A stretch of 34,983 nucleotides of DNA from JBGPHT01 sp041484525 (lineage in GTDB: Bacteria > Acidobacteriota > Terriglobia > Bryobacterales > Bryobacteraceae), in the NCBI GenBank assembly GCA_041484525.1, contig JBGPHT010000077.1, forward strand, positions 1 to 34,983. Reading direction: 5' to 3'. The notes under the pieces were generated by a model that made no database searches, had not been told where the DNA came from, and saw only the letters and a list, made by a program, of their open reading frames with translations. This document shows positions 1 to 8,154 of the stretch, in pieces. Numbering within the stretch: the stretch's first letter is position 1; the number at the start of each line of letters is the position of its first letter. The position numbers and the translations under genes were made by a program.

Positions 1-123
1 CGCCGTTGCTTGCACAATCGATACTTTCCGCGCCTGGATGAAGTGATCGCCGCAGTAGAAGCCGAGTTCGACCAATGGGCCGGTCGCAATGAAACACTAC
101 GCCGATTATGCGCAATTACTTAA
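1..123 (+). CDS. IS630-family transposase, C-terminal fragment
   Basis: An open frame runs in from the window edge and stops at TAA 121-123. The 40 visible residues include NRYFPRLDEV, then AVEAEFDQWAG, then ETLRRLCAIT, which resembles the C-terminal tail of IS630-type DDE transposases, where an N-R-x-F-P motif precedes a helix and the protein ends in L-R-x-L-C-A. The catalytic DDE residues lie upstream and cannot be seen, so activity cannot be judged. The assignment rests on family recognition by eye plus the adjoining terminal inverted repeat. Confidence 0.75.
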   Translation, partial: RRCLHNRYFPRLDEVIAAVEAEFDQWAGRNETLRRLCAIT

Positions 124-136
124 GTCGCTGTGTTTA
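110..136 (+). repeat. Right terminal inverted repeat of the left IS630 copy
   Basis: The reverse complement of this 27-nt stretch matches 34864-34890 at 25 of 27 positions. The shared core includes GTAATTGCGC and the outer TAAACAC. The outermost TA (135-136) is the expected IS630 target dinucleotide. Confidence 0.8.
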
Positions 137-146
137 GAATCTTGAA

Positions 147-2123
147 ATGGCGCTCGCTAAGACGCATCGTTTTTCGCGGCTGACTGGACAGCCGCGCGTA
201 ACAAGGATATGGCTGGGAGCGCTCTTGCTCGTAGCATTGGGCGTCATTGCTACGCATTCCATATCCGCCGCCCCGCAAAAGCAAGCCCAGCCCGGCGGCG
301 ACATCCCCAAGACCTTCACCGCCCCGATCGCCGCCGACGACTACGTGAGGCGCGAGGCGATGATTCCGATGCGCGACGGAGTGAAGCTGTACACTGTGAT
401 CGTCGTACCCAAAGGAGCTCGGAACGCACCCATCCTGCTGACGCGCACGCCCTACAATGCGTCCAAGCGTACCGCGCGCAACGACAGCCCGCACATGATC
501 GCAATCCTGCCGCAAGGCGACGAGGTATTCGTCGCCGACCGGTACATCCGTGTTTTCCAGGACGTGCGCGGCAAGTACAAGTCTGAGGGCGACTACCTCA
601 TGACTCGGCCGGTGCGCGGCCCGCTGAACCCCACCGAGACCGACCACGTGACCGACGCTTACGACACCATCGACTGGCTGGTGAAGAACACACCGGAATC
701 GAACGGACGGGTCGGCATGATCGGCTCGTCGTACGAGGGCTTCACCGTCGTCATGGCGCTGCTGGCGCCGCACCCGGCGTTGAAGGTGGCCGCGCCGGAA
801 AGCCCGATGGTCGACGGATGGATGGGCGACGACTGGTTTCACTATGGCGCTTTCCGCCAGAGCAACTTCGACTACACCTCCAGCCAGACGACCAAAAAGG
901 ATTCAGGTGATCCCGTGCCCCGTGACGCTTATGACGATTACGAGGCGTACCGGCGTGCGGGGTCGGCTGGGGCTTACGCTCGCATGCACGGCCTCGATCA
1001 ACTTCCATGGGCCACGAAGATGATCGAGCATCCCGCCTATGACGCCTTCTGGCAGGGGCAGGCTCTCGACAAGTTGGCCGCGCAGCAGCCATCGAAAGTG
1101 CCGACGATGTGGATTCAGGGCCTGTGGGACCAGGAGGATATGTGGGGCGCGATTCACTGTTATCTGGCCCTCAAGGCGAAGGGTCAAGTGGATCATAACT
1201 ACCTGGTGATGGGTCCCTGGCGGCACAGCCAGGTGAATGTCGATGCCTACAATCTTGGGCCGCTCAAGTGGGAGGGGGACACGGCCCTTCAGTTTCGCCG
1301 TGACGTGCTGAAGCCGTTCTTCGATCAACATCTGCGGGCGGATGCCCCCGTGGTCAAGACTCCGCCCGCATTCATTTACAACACCGGCGAGAACCACTGG
1401 GATCGTTTGCAGAACTGGCCGCCGGCTTGCGAGGAGTACTGCGCGGCGCCGCTGAAGCCCCTCTATCTCGCGGCGGATTTCGGCTTGGGATTCGACAAGC
1501 CAGCCGCACCCGGAGCCGTCGCGGATTCCTACGTCTCCGATCCCGCGAAGCCCGTGCCGTACCTGCCGAGGCCAGTCCGGTTTTCAGATTCCGATCGCTG
1601 GAGAGTATGGCTGGTGACCGATCAGCGATCGGTGGCTGACCGCACTGATGTGTTGACGTACGAAACGCCGCTGCTCACTGCGCCCGTGCGCATCAGCGGC
1701 GCGCCAGTCGCCGATCTCTTCGCCGCCACCACCGGCACGGATTCCGATTGGGTGGTGAAGCTGATCGACGTGTTTCCTGACGAAGTTCCGAGCCAACCGG
1801 AGATGGGCGGCTATCAGCTTGCGATCTCTATGGACATTTTCCGCGGCCGTTATCGCGAGAGCTTCGAGCATCCGTCGGCCATCCCATCCAACAAACCGCA
1901 GCGCTATCGTTTCGTGCTGCCGACGGCCAACCACGTGTTTCTGGCAGGCCATCGAATCATGGTGCAGATCCAATCCAGTTGGTTCCCGCTCTACGATCGC
2001 AACCCGCAGACCTACGTGCCGAACATCTTTTTCGCGAAGCCGTCGGACTATGTGAAGGCGACGCAGTCCGTGTTCCGCTCGGGCGAACAGGCGAGCGCGG
2101 TGTGGCTGCCCGTCGTCCCGTAG
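147..2123 (+). CDS. Secreted CocE/NonD-type hydrolase, probable alpha-amino acid ester hydrolase
   Basis: A 658-aa serine hydrolase of the X-Pro dipeptidyl-peptidase (S15)/CocE fold. Residues 20-41 form a hydrophobic signal peptide or anchor, so the mature enzyme is probably periplasmic or exported. The nucleophile motif GSSYEG is at 193-198 (Ser195). The acid is Asp328 in GLWDQED and the base is His360 in GPWRH. The C-terminal third matches the jelly-roll domain of the family. Asp328, Glu330, Asp331 and Asp229 keep the offset I recall for the triad and carboxylate cluster of alpha-amino acid ester hydrolases, which bind the substrate's alpha-amino group; this supports that subfamily over plain cocaine or glutaryl-acyl esterases. 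The ATG is the first in-frame start: an in-frame TAG lies at 135-137 at the IS junction. No Shine-Dalgarno sequence is visible, so the IS insertion probably removed the native promoter, ribosome binding site and possibly some N-terminal codons. The exact substrate is not known. Confidence 0.85.
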   Translation: MALAKTHRFSRLTGQPRVTRIWLGALLLVALGVIATHSISAAPQKQAQPGGDIPKTFTAPIAADDYVRREAMIPMRDGVKLYTVIVVPKGARNAPILLTRTPYNASKRTARNDSPHMIAILPQGDEVFVADRYIRVFQDVRGKYKSEGDYLMTRPVRGPLNPTETDHVTDAYDTIDWLVKNTPESNGRVGMIGSSYEGFTVVMALLAPHPALKVAAPESPMVDGWMGDDWFHYGAFRQSNFDYTSSQTTKKDSGDPVPRDAYDDYEAYRRAGSAGAYARMHGLDQLPWATKMIEHPAYDAFWQGQALDKLAAQQPSKVPTMWIQGLWDQEDMWGAIHCYLALKAKGQVDHNYLVMGPWRHSQVNVDAYNLGPLKWEGDTALQFRRDVLKPFFDQHLRADAPVVKTPPAFIYNTGENHWDRLQNWPPACEEYCAAPLKPLYLAADFGLGFDKPAAPGAVADSYVSDPAKPVPYLPRPVRFSDSDRWRVWLVTDQRSVADRTDVLTYETPLLTAPVRISGAPVADLFAATTGTDSDWVVKLIDVFPDEVPSQPEMGGYQLAISMDIFRGRYRESFEHPSAIPSNKPQRYRFVLPTANHVFLAGHRIMVQIQSSWFPLYDRNPQTYVPNIFFAKPSDYVKATQSVFRSGEQASAVWLPVVP

Positions 2124-2227
2124 TCTGAGCCGCTCATCCGGCAAATTAGCCCGTTCATGCTAACAGCCCGCCCGCACGTCAGTTACTCGTAGGTCTCTTC
2201 CCCACGACTACGCATACTGGGGACACT

Positions 2228-4813
2228 GTGAAGAAACTCGCTTCGGCCGCACTTATTGATACTCTGACCCTGGGCATGTGGTTCACCTCCGTGCCCCTTC
2301 TATTCGCGCAGTCGATCGGCGCCGGAACCGTTGCCGGAATCGTGAAGGACCCTTCCGGCGCCGCCGTCCCTGCCGCGACCGTCACCATCCGCAATCCGAT
2401 CACCAATTACAACCAAGCGGTCGCTACGGACAGCACGGGCGCTTTCCGCTTTACCAACATACCGTTGAATTCCTATCACCTCGAAACCAGCGCCAGCGGT
2501 TTCGACCTGTACGCCCAGGATGTTTCGGTGCGGTCCACCGTTCCCCTCACGCTCGAAGTCAAGCTCTCCGTTGCCGGCAGCCGGACCACCGTTCAGGTGG
2601 AGGCCGGCGGCTCGGATCTGCTGGAGAACGTCGCCTTCGCGCACCACGATGTCGACGTCAGCACGCTCGCCAAGTTGCCGGCGTCCTCCCCAGCGTCCGG
2701 CTTGAGCGATGTGATTACGCTGAGCGCCCCTGGCGTGGTGGCCGACTCCAACGGCTTCTTCCACCCGCTCGGCGATCATGCGCAGACCAGTTACTACGTG
2801 GATGGCCAGCCGATCAACGACCAGCGGAGCAAGGCATTCTCTACGCAAATGCCGGAGAACGCATTCCAGAACATGGAACTCATCACGGGTCTTGCGCCGG
2901 CGGAGTTCGGCGATAAGACCAGCCTGGTCGTGAACGCGGTAACACGCTCCGGACTCGGCAAGAAGGCTTTCGGTGGCTTCGAAGCCGACTACGGGTCATT
3001 CGGAACAGTGAGCGAAAAGGGATCCGTCGGTTGGGGCAACGCGCACGCCGGGAACTTCCTGGTGGCCAACGCCACCCGCTCCGGGCGCTTTCTGGATTCG
3101 CCCGAATTCCTGCCGGTGCACGACATCGGTAACAACCAGACCTTCTTCGACCGCGTGGACTACCAGCCCAACCTGCACGACGCGTTCCACCTGAATCTCT
3201 TTCTGGCGCGGAACTCGTTCGAGGTTCCCAATACCTATGACCAACCCAACCAGGACCAGCGGCAGCGGGTGGTCAGCTTTAATATCGCTCCTGGCTATCA
3301 GCACACGTATGGCGCCAACACGCTGCTCACCGTCAACCCCTGGGTACGGCGCGACAATCTGAACTACTACCCCAGCCGCGACCAGTTCGACGACCTGCCG
3401 GCCACCATGGCGCAGCACCGGACGCTGACGAATTACGGCGTTCGCGCCGACATCTCGTCGGTGATGGGCAGGCATAACCTGAAGGTCGGAACGGAGATCA
3501 AGCAGACCCGCCTCGCGGAGACGTTCTCGCTCGGAATCACGGACTCGGCTTTCAATCCGGTCTGTCTCGACAACAACGGCGACGCGGTGGATGCCCCCAC
3601 CATCACGGATCCGAATGCCTGCACGAAAGCGAAGCTATTCGCCAACCCCGACGTCCTCACCGGCCTGGTGCCGTTCGACCTGACCCGCGGCGGAAAGCTG
3701 CTGCAATTCAATGACACCGGTAACATCAACCAGGTTGCGTTCTACGCGCAGGACACGATTACGCTCGGCCGCCTGACGATCAACGGCGGGCTGCGCATCG
3801 ACCGCTATGACGGCATCAGCCAGGCAACTGCCGCCGAGCCTCGCATCGCCGTCTCCTACCTGGTCAAGGCCACCGGCACCGTGCTGCGCGGGTCGTACTC
3901 GCGAACCATGGAGACGCCGTACAACGAGAACCTGCTGCTATCGAGCGCTTCCGGTGTGGGCGGACTGGCCAGCAACGTTTTCGGCGCCCTCTCATCTGAA
4001 CCCCTCAAACCCGGGACTCGGAACCAGTTCAACACGGGGCTGCAACAGTCGTTCAGCCGGTTTCTGTTGGTCGATGCCGACTACTTCTGGAAGTACACGA
4101 ACTCGGCTTACGATTTCGATCTCCTATTCAATACGCCCATCGCCTTCCCGATCGCATGGCGGAAGTCGAAGCTCGACGGCGTGGGAGTGCGGGTCTCCAC
4201 CACGAACCTGAAAGGCTTCCAGGCGTTCGTCACGATGGGGCACTCGCGCGCCCGGTTCTTCGGTCCGGAGACCGGCGGCCTCATCTTTAATTCGCCGGTA
4301 GACGCCGCAGTCTTCCGCATCGATCACGATCAGGAATTCGAACAGACCATGAACCTGCGCTACCAACGCCCCAAGAACGGGCCCTGGCTGGATTTCACGT
4401 GGCGCTATGACAGCGGCCTGGTGGCGGGCGCCGTGGGGAGTCTGGACGACGCGTTGAGCCTGACCGGCGCGCAGCAGGCCGCCATCGGCTTCTTCTGCGG
4501 CAGCACCTACGCGACCGTGAACAACCAGATCTCCAGTTGCAATTCCAACTACGGCGCTACGCGGCTGGTCATCCCCAAGGCAGGCACGGAGAACGACGAT
4601 ACCAATCCGCCGCGCATCGCGCCGCACCATGTGTTCGACATTTCGGCTGGGACCGATAACCTGTTCCACTCCGAGAAGCCTAGAGTCACGCTTCGGTTCA
4701 CGGTCTTCAGTGTGGCTAACCAGGTGGCGTTGTATAACTTCCTGTCCACGTTCAGCGGCACTCATTTCGTGACCCCGCGCTCGTATCACGCCGGCATCGG
4801 GATCGTGTTCTAG
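2228..4813 (+). CDS. TonB-dependent receptor with N-terminal carboxypeptidase-regulatory domain
   Basis: An 861-aa outer-membrane receptor. The start is GTG, with GGGGA placed 6 nt upstream. A signal peptide ends near residue 28 (LLFAQ). Residues about 30-115 form a carboxypeptidase-regulatory Ig-like domain (GTVAGIVKDPSGAAVPAA, then a G-A-F-R-F strand). Residues about 125-240 are a plug-like region with YYVDGQPIND, and the rest is beta-barrel-like, ending in a C-terminal Phe (GIGIVF) as expected for BAM-assembled proteins. This architecture is typical of the large acidobacterial family of Oar/SusC-like receptors, though at 861 aa it is on the short side. It lies 104 nt after the ester hydrolase and just before two sugar-isomerase-like genes, which suggests uptake of a carbohydrate or other organic ligand. 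The ligand cannot be inferred. Confidence 0.88.
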   Translation: MKKLASAALIDTLTLGMWFTSVPLLFAQSIGAGTVAGIVKDPSGAAVPAATVTIRNPITNYNQAVATDSTGAFRFTNIPLNSYHLETSASGFDLYAQDVSVRSTVPLTLEVKLSVAGSRTTVQVEAGGSDLLENVAFAHHDVDVSTLAKLPASSPASGLSDVITLSAPGVVADSNGFFHPLGDHAQTSYYVDGQPINDQRSKAFSTQMPENAFQNMELITGLAPAEFGDKTSLVVNAVTRSGLGKKAFGGFEADYGSFGTVSEKGSVGWGNAHAGNFLVANATRSGRFLDSPEFLPVHDIGNNQTFFDRVDYQPNLHDAFHLNLFLARNSFEVPNTYDQPNQDQRQRVVSFNIAPGYQHTYGANTLLTVNPWVRRDNLNYYPSRDQFDDLPATMAQHRTLTNYGVRADISSVMGRHNLKVGTEIKQTRLAETFSLGITDSAFNPVCLDNNGDAVDAPTITDPNACTKAKLFANPDVLTGLVPFDLTRGGKLLQFNDTGNINQVAFYAQDTITLGRLTINGGLRIDRYDGISQATAAEPRIAVSYLVKATGTVLRGSYSRTMETPYNENLLLSSASGVGGLASNVFGALSSEPLKPGTRNQFNTGLQQSFSRFLLVDADYFWKYTNSAYDFDLLFNTPIAFPIAWRKSKLDGVGVRVSTTNLKGFQAFVTMGHSRARFFGPETGGLIFNSPVDAAVFRIDHDQEFEQTMNLRYQRPKNGPWLDFTWRYDSGLVAGAVGSLDDALSLTGAQQAAIGFFCGSTYATVNNQISSCNSNYGATRLVIPKAGTENDDTNPPRIAPHHVFDISAGTDNLFHSEKPRVTLRFTVFSVANQVALYNFLSTFSGTHFVTPRSYHAGIGIVF

Positions 4814-4916
4814 CCAAGCTGGTGGCCTCACGCGCGTTTCGGCGCAATCGATTTTGTGAGACAATGCATGCCGACTGAACATGTTTCAGTCCGACTCAAC
4901 AAGTCAGGGGTTGCGC

Positions 4917-5780
4917 ATGCCTGTGATATCAAGGAGAGGGTTTTTCAAGAAAGCCGCGACCGGCTCCGCCGTCGCAGGATTCCTGTCCGCGAGCGCGTTG
5001 GACCTTGGCGCCAATCCGCTAGGGATGCCTATTGGATGTCAGACGTATCCCGTCAGGACCATGATCGGCGAGGACTTTGCCGGGACCATCAAGCAGCTTG
5101 CCGACGCCGGATTTCAGAGGATCGAACTCTGCTCGCCAGTGGGTTACGCCGCTTCCGGCTTCGGCGCCATCGCGAAATACAAAGCCGCCGAACTCCGGAA
5201 AATCTTCGCCGATGCGGGTGTCAAGTGTGAGAGCTCTCACTTCGACATGAAGGAGCTCCGGGAGAATCTCGCGGAGCGAGTTGCCTGGGCCAAGGATGTG
5301 GGCCTGACGCAAATGATCGTGCCCAGCCTCAACGGGCCGCGGAACCCGACCATGGATGACGTGAAGCGGGCCGCTGACGAATACAACCGGTTCGGCGAGC
5401 AATCGGCAAAGGCCGGAATCCAGCAGGGCCTTCACAACGAAGGCTTCGAGCTATCGATGGTCGATGGCAAGCGGACTTATGATATCTTGCTGGACCTGCT
5501 TGATCCGAAGCTGGTCAAGTTCCAGTTTCAGGTTTCTACGATCAGCCGCGGCTACGCCGCCGCCGAGTACTTCCTGAAGTACCCGGGCCGTTTCGTTTCG
5601 ATGCATGTACAGGATTGGTCGGCCGAAACTAAGCAAACGATGGCGGTCGGACAAGGCACGCTCGACTGGAAGAAGATCTTTACCGCGGCCAAGACAGGTG
5701 GCGTCAAGAACTACTTCGTCGAGATGAGCCTGGATATGATGAAGGCCAGTGTTCCCTATCTTCGCGATCTGAAGGTCTGA
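4917..5780 (+). CDS. Tat-exported sugar phosphate isomerase/epimerase-like TIM-barrel protein
   Basis: A 287-aa protein with a clear twin-arginine signal: SRRGFFK at residues 5-11, then a hydrophobic stretch to about residue 30. I chose ATG 4917 because AGGGG lies about 7 nt upstream and the twin arginines then sit at residues 6-7. An in-frame ATG at 4881 would add 12 residues and has no ribosome binding site. The body matches the xylose-isomerase-like TIM barrel (AP endonuclease family 2 fold): IGCQTYPVR, GFQRIEL, a C-terminal SMHVQDW with His230, and YFVEM with Glu269. The place where a metal-binding Asp is common reads KFQFQVS (Gln205), so metal binding may be altered. Only 32 nt separates it from the next gene, a related protein, so they are probably cotranscribed. 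The substrate is unknown. Confidence 0.82.
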   Translation: MPVISRRGFFKKAATGSAVAGFLSASALDLGANPLGMPIGCQTYPVRTMIGEDFAGTIKQLADAGFQRIELCSPVGYAASGFGAIAKYKAAELRKIFADAGVKCESSHFDMKELRENLAERVAWAKDVGLTQMIVPSLNGPRNPTMDDVKRAADEYNRFGEQSAKAGIQQGLHNEGFELSMVDGKRTYDILLDLLDPKLVKFQFQVSTISRGYAAAEYFLKYPGRFVSMHVQDWSAETKQTMAVGQGTLDWKKIFTAAKTGGVKNYFVEMSLDMMKASVPYLRDLKV

Positions 5781-5812
5781 GAAGGCACCCTAAAGGAAGG
5801 AGAACAGCACAT

Positions 5813-6907
5813 ATGGATCAAAAACTCGCAAGCGATCTCATGCTCGATCGGCGGGACTTTTTCAAGGCCACTAGTGCAGGACTTAGCGCAACTGGCCTCG
5901 CTCTGCTACCGGCGCAGCAGGCCGCTGCCAGCCCCCTGACGGAAAAGGAGAAGTTGGCCCGCATCGCCTCCAACACCTGGCCGCTGCGTTACATATTCAA
6001 GAGTCGCATGGGATTCGGAACCAACCCGAGAACCCAGGACATGAAGAAGAAGTATGGCGAGATCACCATGCTGGACTTCCCCCAGTTCACAAAAGACACC
6101 TTCCCGGGTGTTACCCACATGGATATCTTTTCCGGGCTGTTCGGCGACGTGACCGACGACAGTATGTACGTTGAGGTGCCGCTGCTAGTTGGCGCAGCGA
6201 CACGTACCACTCGCGAATTCGATCCATCCAGCGCTTCCGGAAAGCGGTGGCTTGCCAAGCTCGCGAACACCATGGTGAATACCGGCACCAAGTGCCAGCA
6301 CATCTCCAACAACGCGCCGCGCGATATCTGCGACCTGGACGCGGAGAAGCGCAAGACCGGTATCGAAGTAGCCAAGAAGTGGCTGGACGGCGCCAAAATC
6401 CTGGGCGCGAAATCGATGCGCGTGAACAGTGGAGGGCCGAGGATCGCTCCCGGGCCGGCCGCCACCGCGGACTATCCGAAGAACGATGAGATCGGCACTT
6501 ACCTCACCAATTGCATCGAGTCTTTCAAGCTGATGGCGGAGCACGGCGAGAAGGTCGGAGTGAAGGTTACTCTCGAGAATCATTGGGGACTTACTGCCAA
6601 TCCCATCAACATCAGGATCATTGTAGATGCCGTGCACAGTTCCTTCTGCGAAGCCTCGCCTGACTTCTGCAACTGGGAGCATGAGTATCTCATGTACAAC
6701 GGGCTAAGAGATCTTGCCCCGTACGCACACACGAACGTTCATGCCAAGTACTGGAATCGCTGGAAGGACAACGACGTCCGGCGATCGGTCAAGATCATGA
6801 CCGATGCAGGATTTCAAGGTACCTTCGCACTGGAGTACGAAGACGGCCCGTGGGACGGCGTAGAGGGCTCGAAGTACCTATACAAGGAAGTCCTCGCCGC
6901 CCTCTGA
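5813..6907 (+). CDS. Tat-exported sugar phosphate isomerase/epimerase-like TIM-barrel protein
   Basis: A 364-aa protein with the twin-arginine motif DRRDFFK at residues 12-18, a hydrophobic region and an AQQAAA cleavage region near residue 39. The start is supported by a strong AAGGAAGGAG upstream. The fold is the xylose-isomerase-like TIM barrel. Candidate metal ligands appear in order: Glu255 (VTLENHWG), Asp284 (ASPDFCN), His310 (TNVHAKYW) and Glu341 (FALEYEDG), so unlike its upstream neighbour it seems to keep a full acidic/His set. It probably forms an operon with the preceding gene and may act with it on an exported sugar derivative. Its TGA stop is only 3 nt from the convergent ftsZ stop, leaving no room for an intergenic terminator. 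The substrate cannot be assigned. Confidence 0.82.
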   Translation: MDQKLASDLMLDRRDFFKATSAGLSATGLALLPAQQAAASPLTEKEKLARIASNTWPLRYIFKSRMGFGTNPRTQDMKKKYGEITMLDFPQFTKDTFPGVTHMDIFSGLFGDVTDDSMYVEVPLLVGAATRTTREFDPSSASGKRWLAKLANTMVNTGTKCQHISNNAPRDICDLDAEKRKTGIEVAKKWLDGAKILGAKSMRVNSGGPRIAPGPAATADYPKNDEIGTYLTNCIESFKLMAEHGEKVGVKVTLENHWGLTANPINIRIIVDAVHSSFCEASPDFCNWEHEYLMYNGLRDLAPYAHTNVHAKYWNRWKDNDVRRSVKIMTDAGFQGTFALEYEDGPWDGVEGSKYLYKEVLAAL

Positions 6908-6910
6908 GCT

Positions 6911-8110
6911 TTAGTTGAGCAATCTGCCCTGCCGCAAATAGGCCGGCGTATCCAGATCGTCCATATCGATCGCCGGCTCCGTGTCCGCCATCAGCGCCGG
7001 CTCGTCCTCCGTCTCTGGCGGCAACATTGGTGCGTGTTCCACCATCGGTCCGGATTCCGGCAGCCTCGGCTGCACCCGGATCTCGGGTACGGCCCTCCGG
7101 TCCATCACCGGCGCATTCTCCGGCTGGAACCCGGTGGCAATTACCGTGATCTTCACGGCATCCGCCATCGATTCATTTAGAATCACACCGAAGTTGATCT
7201 GCACGTCTTCGCACTCTGCCGCCTCGCGGATAATCTCGCACGCCTCGTTCACCTCGTGCAGTCCGAGCCGGCTGGACCCCGTGATGTTGATCAGGATGCC
7301 GCGCGAGCCGCTGATTCGCGAATCTTCGAGCAGCGGGCAACTGATCGCCTGGCGCGCCGCTTCCACTGCCGCCTTTTCTCCGCGGCCGATCGCCGTGCCC
7401 AACATCGCGTATCCCATCCCGATCATGGTGGCTTTGATATCGGAGAAATCGCGGTTGATCAGGCCCGGCGTCACGATGATGTCGCTGATGCCCTGCACCG
7501 CTTGCCGCAGCAGGTCGTCCGCGACTTTGAACGCTTCGAAGAAACTCGTCCCGCGCGGGACCAACGCCAGCAGGCGATCGTTGGGAATCGCGATCACCGT
7601 GTCGACAGTCGTCGCCAGCCGTCCCAGTCCGTCCTCCGCCAGGCGCATGCGGCGCGGCCCTTCGAACCCGAACGGCTTGGTGACCACCGCCACCGTCAGC
7701 GCGTCCAGTTCTTTCGCCAGCGAAGCCACCACCGGCGCGGCTCCCGTACCGGTGCCGCCGCCCAACCCCGCGGTGACGAAAACCATGTCGGCGCCCTGCA
7801 GCAACTCTACGATCCGGTCCGTATTCTCGAGTGCCGCCTGCCGCCCGATCTCCGGATTCGACCCGGCGCCGAGACCCTTCGTCATCTTCGCCCCGAGTTG
7901 CAGTTTGTTCTGCACCTGGCACGCCGATAACGCCTGCACGTCGGTGTTCATGACGTAGAACTCGACGCCCTCCAGGCCCTCCGCCACCATCCGGGCCACG
8001 GCATTGCATCCGCCCCCTCCGACGCCGACCACCTTGATGCGCGCGCCGGCGCGGGCTTCGTCTTCCAGTTCGTACTTCAGGTCGTCCATGTCCGAATCGA
8101 TGAGCCCCAT
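6911..8110 (-). CDS. ftsZ: Cell division protein FtsZ
   Basis: A 399-aa tubulin-like GTPase that polymerises into the Z ring. The tubulin signature GGGTGTG is at residues 117-123. The N-terminal nucleotide loop GVGGGGCNAV follows residue 28, and the T7 synergy loop NRDFSDI is at 219-225, with Asp221 and Asp224 as the catalytic acids. After a variable Pro/Glu/Asp-rich linker the protein ends in DTPAYLRQG plus a short tail, the conserved peptide that binds FtsA and other partners. The start has GGGAGG well placed upstream. It is the last gene of the dcw cluster, 40 nt after ftsA, and that gap contains a 15-bp tandem duplication. It converges on the preceding plus-strand gene with only 3 nt between stops. 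Confidence 0.98.
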   Translation of the reverse strand: MGLIDSDMDDLKYELEDEARAGARIKVVGVGGGGCNAVARMVAEGLEGVEFYVMNTDVQALSACQVQNKLQLGAKMTKGLGAGSNPEIGRQAALENTDRIVELLQGADMVFVTAGLGGGTGTGAAPVVASLAKELDALTVAVVTKPFGFEGPRRMRLAEDGLGRLATTVDTVIAIPNDRLLALVPRGTSFFEAFKVADDLLRQAVQGISDIIVTPGLINRDFSDIKATMIGMGYAMLGTAIGRGEKAAVEAARQAISCPLLEDSRISGSRGILINITGSSRLGLHEVNEACEIIREAAECEDVQINFGVILNESMADAVKITVIATGFQPENAPVMDRRAVPEIRVQPRLPESGPMVEHAPMLPPETEDEPALMADTEPAIDMDDLDTPAYLRQGRLLN

Positions 8111-8124
8111 CGCACACCTCCCTT

Positions 8125-8154
8125 ATTAGTTGTTGCTACATTAGTTGTTGCTAC
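8125..8154 (-). repeat. Perfect 2 x 15-bp tandem duplication between ftsA and ftsZ
   Basis: Two identical, directly adjacent copies of ATTAGTTGTTGCTAC (plus strand) lie at 8125-8139 and 8140-8154. On the coding strand each copy contains TAG and TAA. The first transcribed copy carries the ftsA stop codon (8151-8153). The duplication lengthens the ftsA-ftsZ spacer to 40 nt, longer than most gaps in this cluster, and lies just before the ftsZ ribosome binding site. Confidence 0.95.

Larger units (their letters stand above)
1..136 (+). mobile_element. IS630-family insertion sequence, 3' end (truncated by window edge)
   Basis: This is the right end of an insertion sequence: the last 40 codons of a transposase run straight into a terminal inverted repeat at 110-136. 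The transposase TAA stop (121-123) lies inside that repeat, a compact arrangement. IS630 elements are known to insert at TA and duplicate it. A TA at 135-136 sits where the flanking duplication would be, followed by unique chromosomal sequence. The left part of the element lies outside the window. A second element end with a matching repeat in the same orientation is at 34864. Confidence 0.8.
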
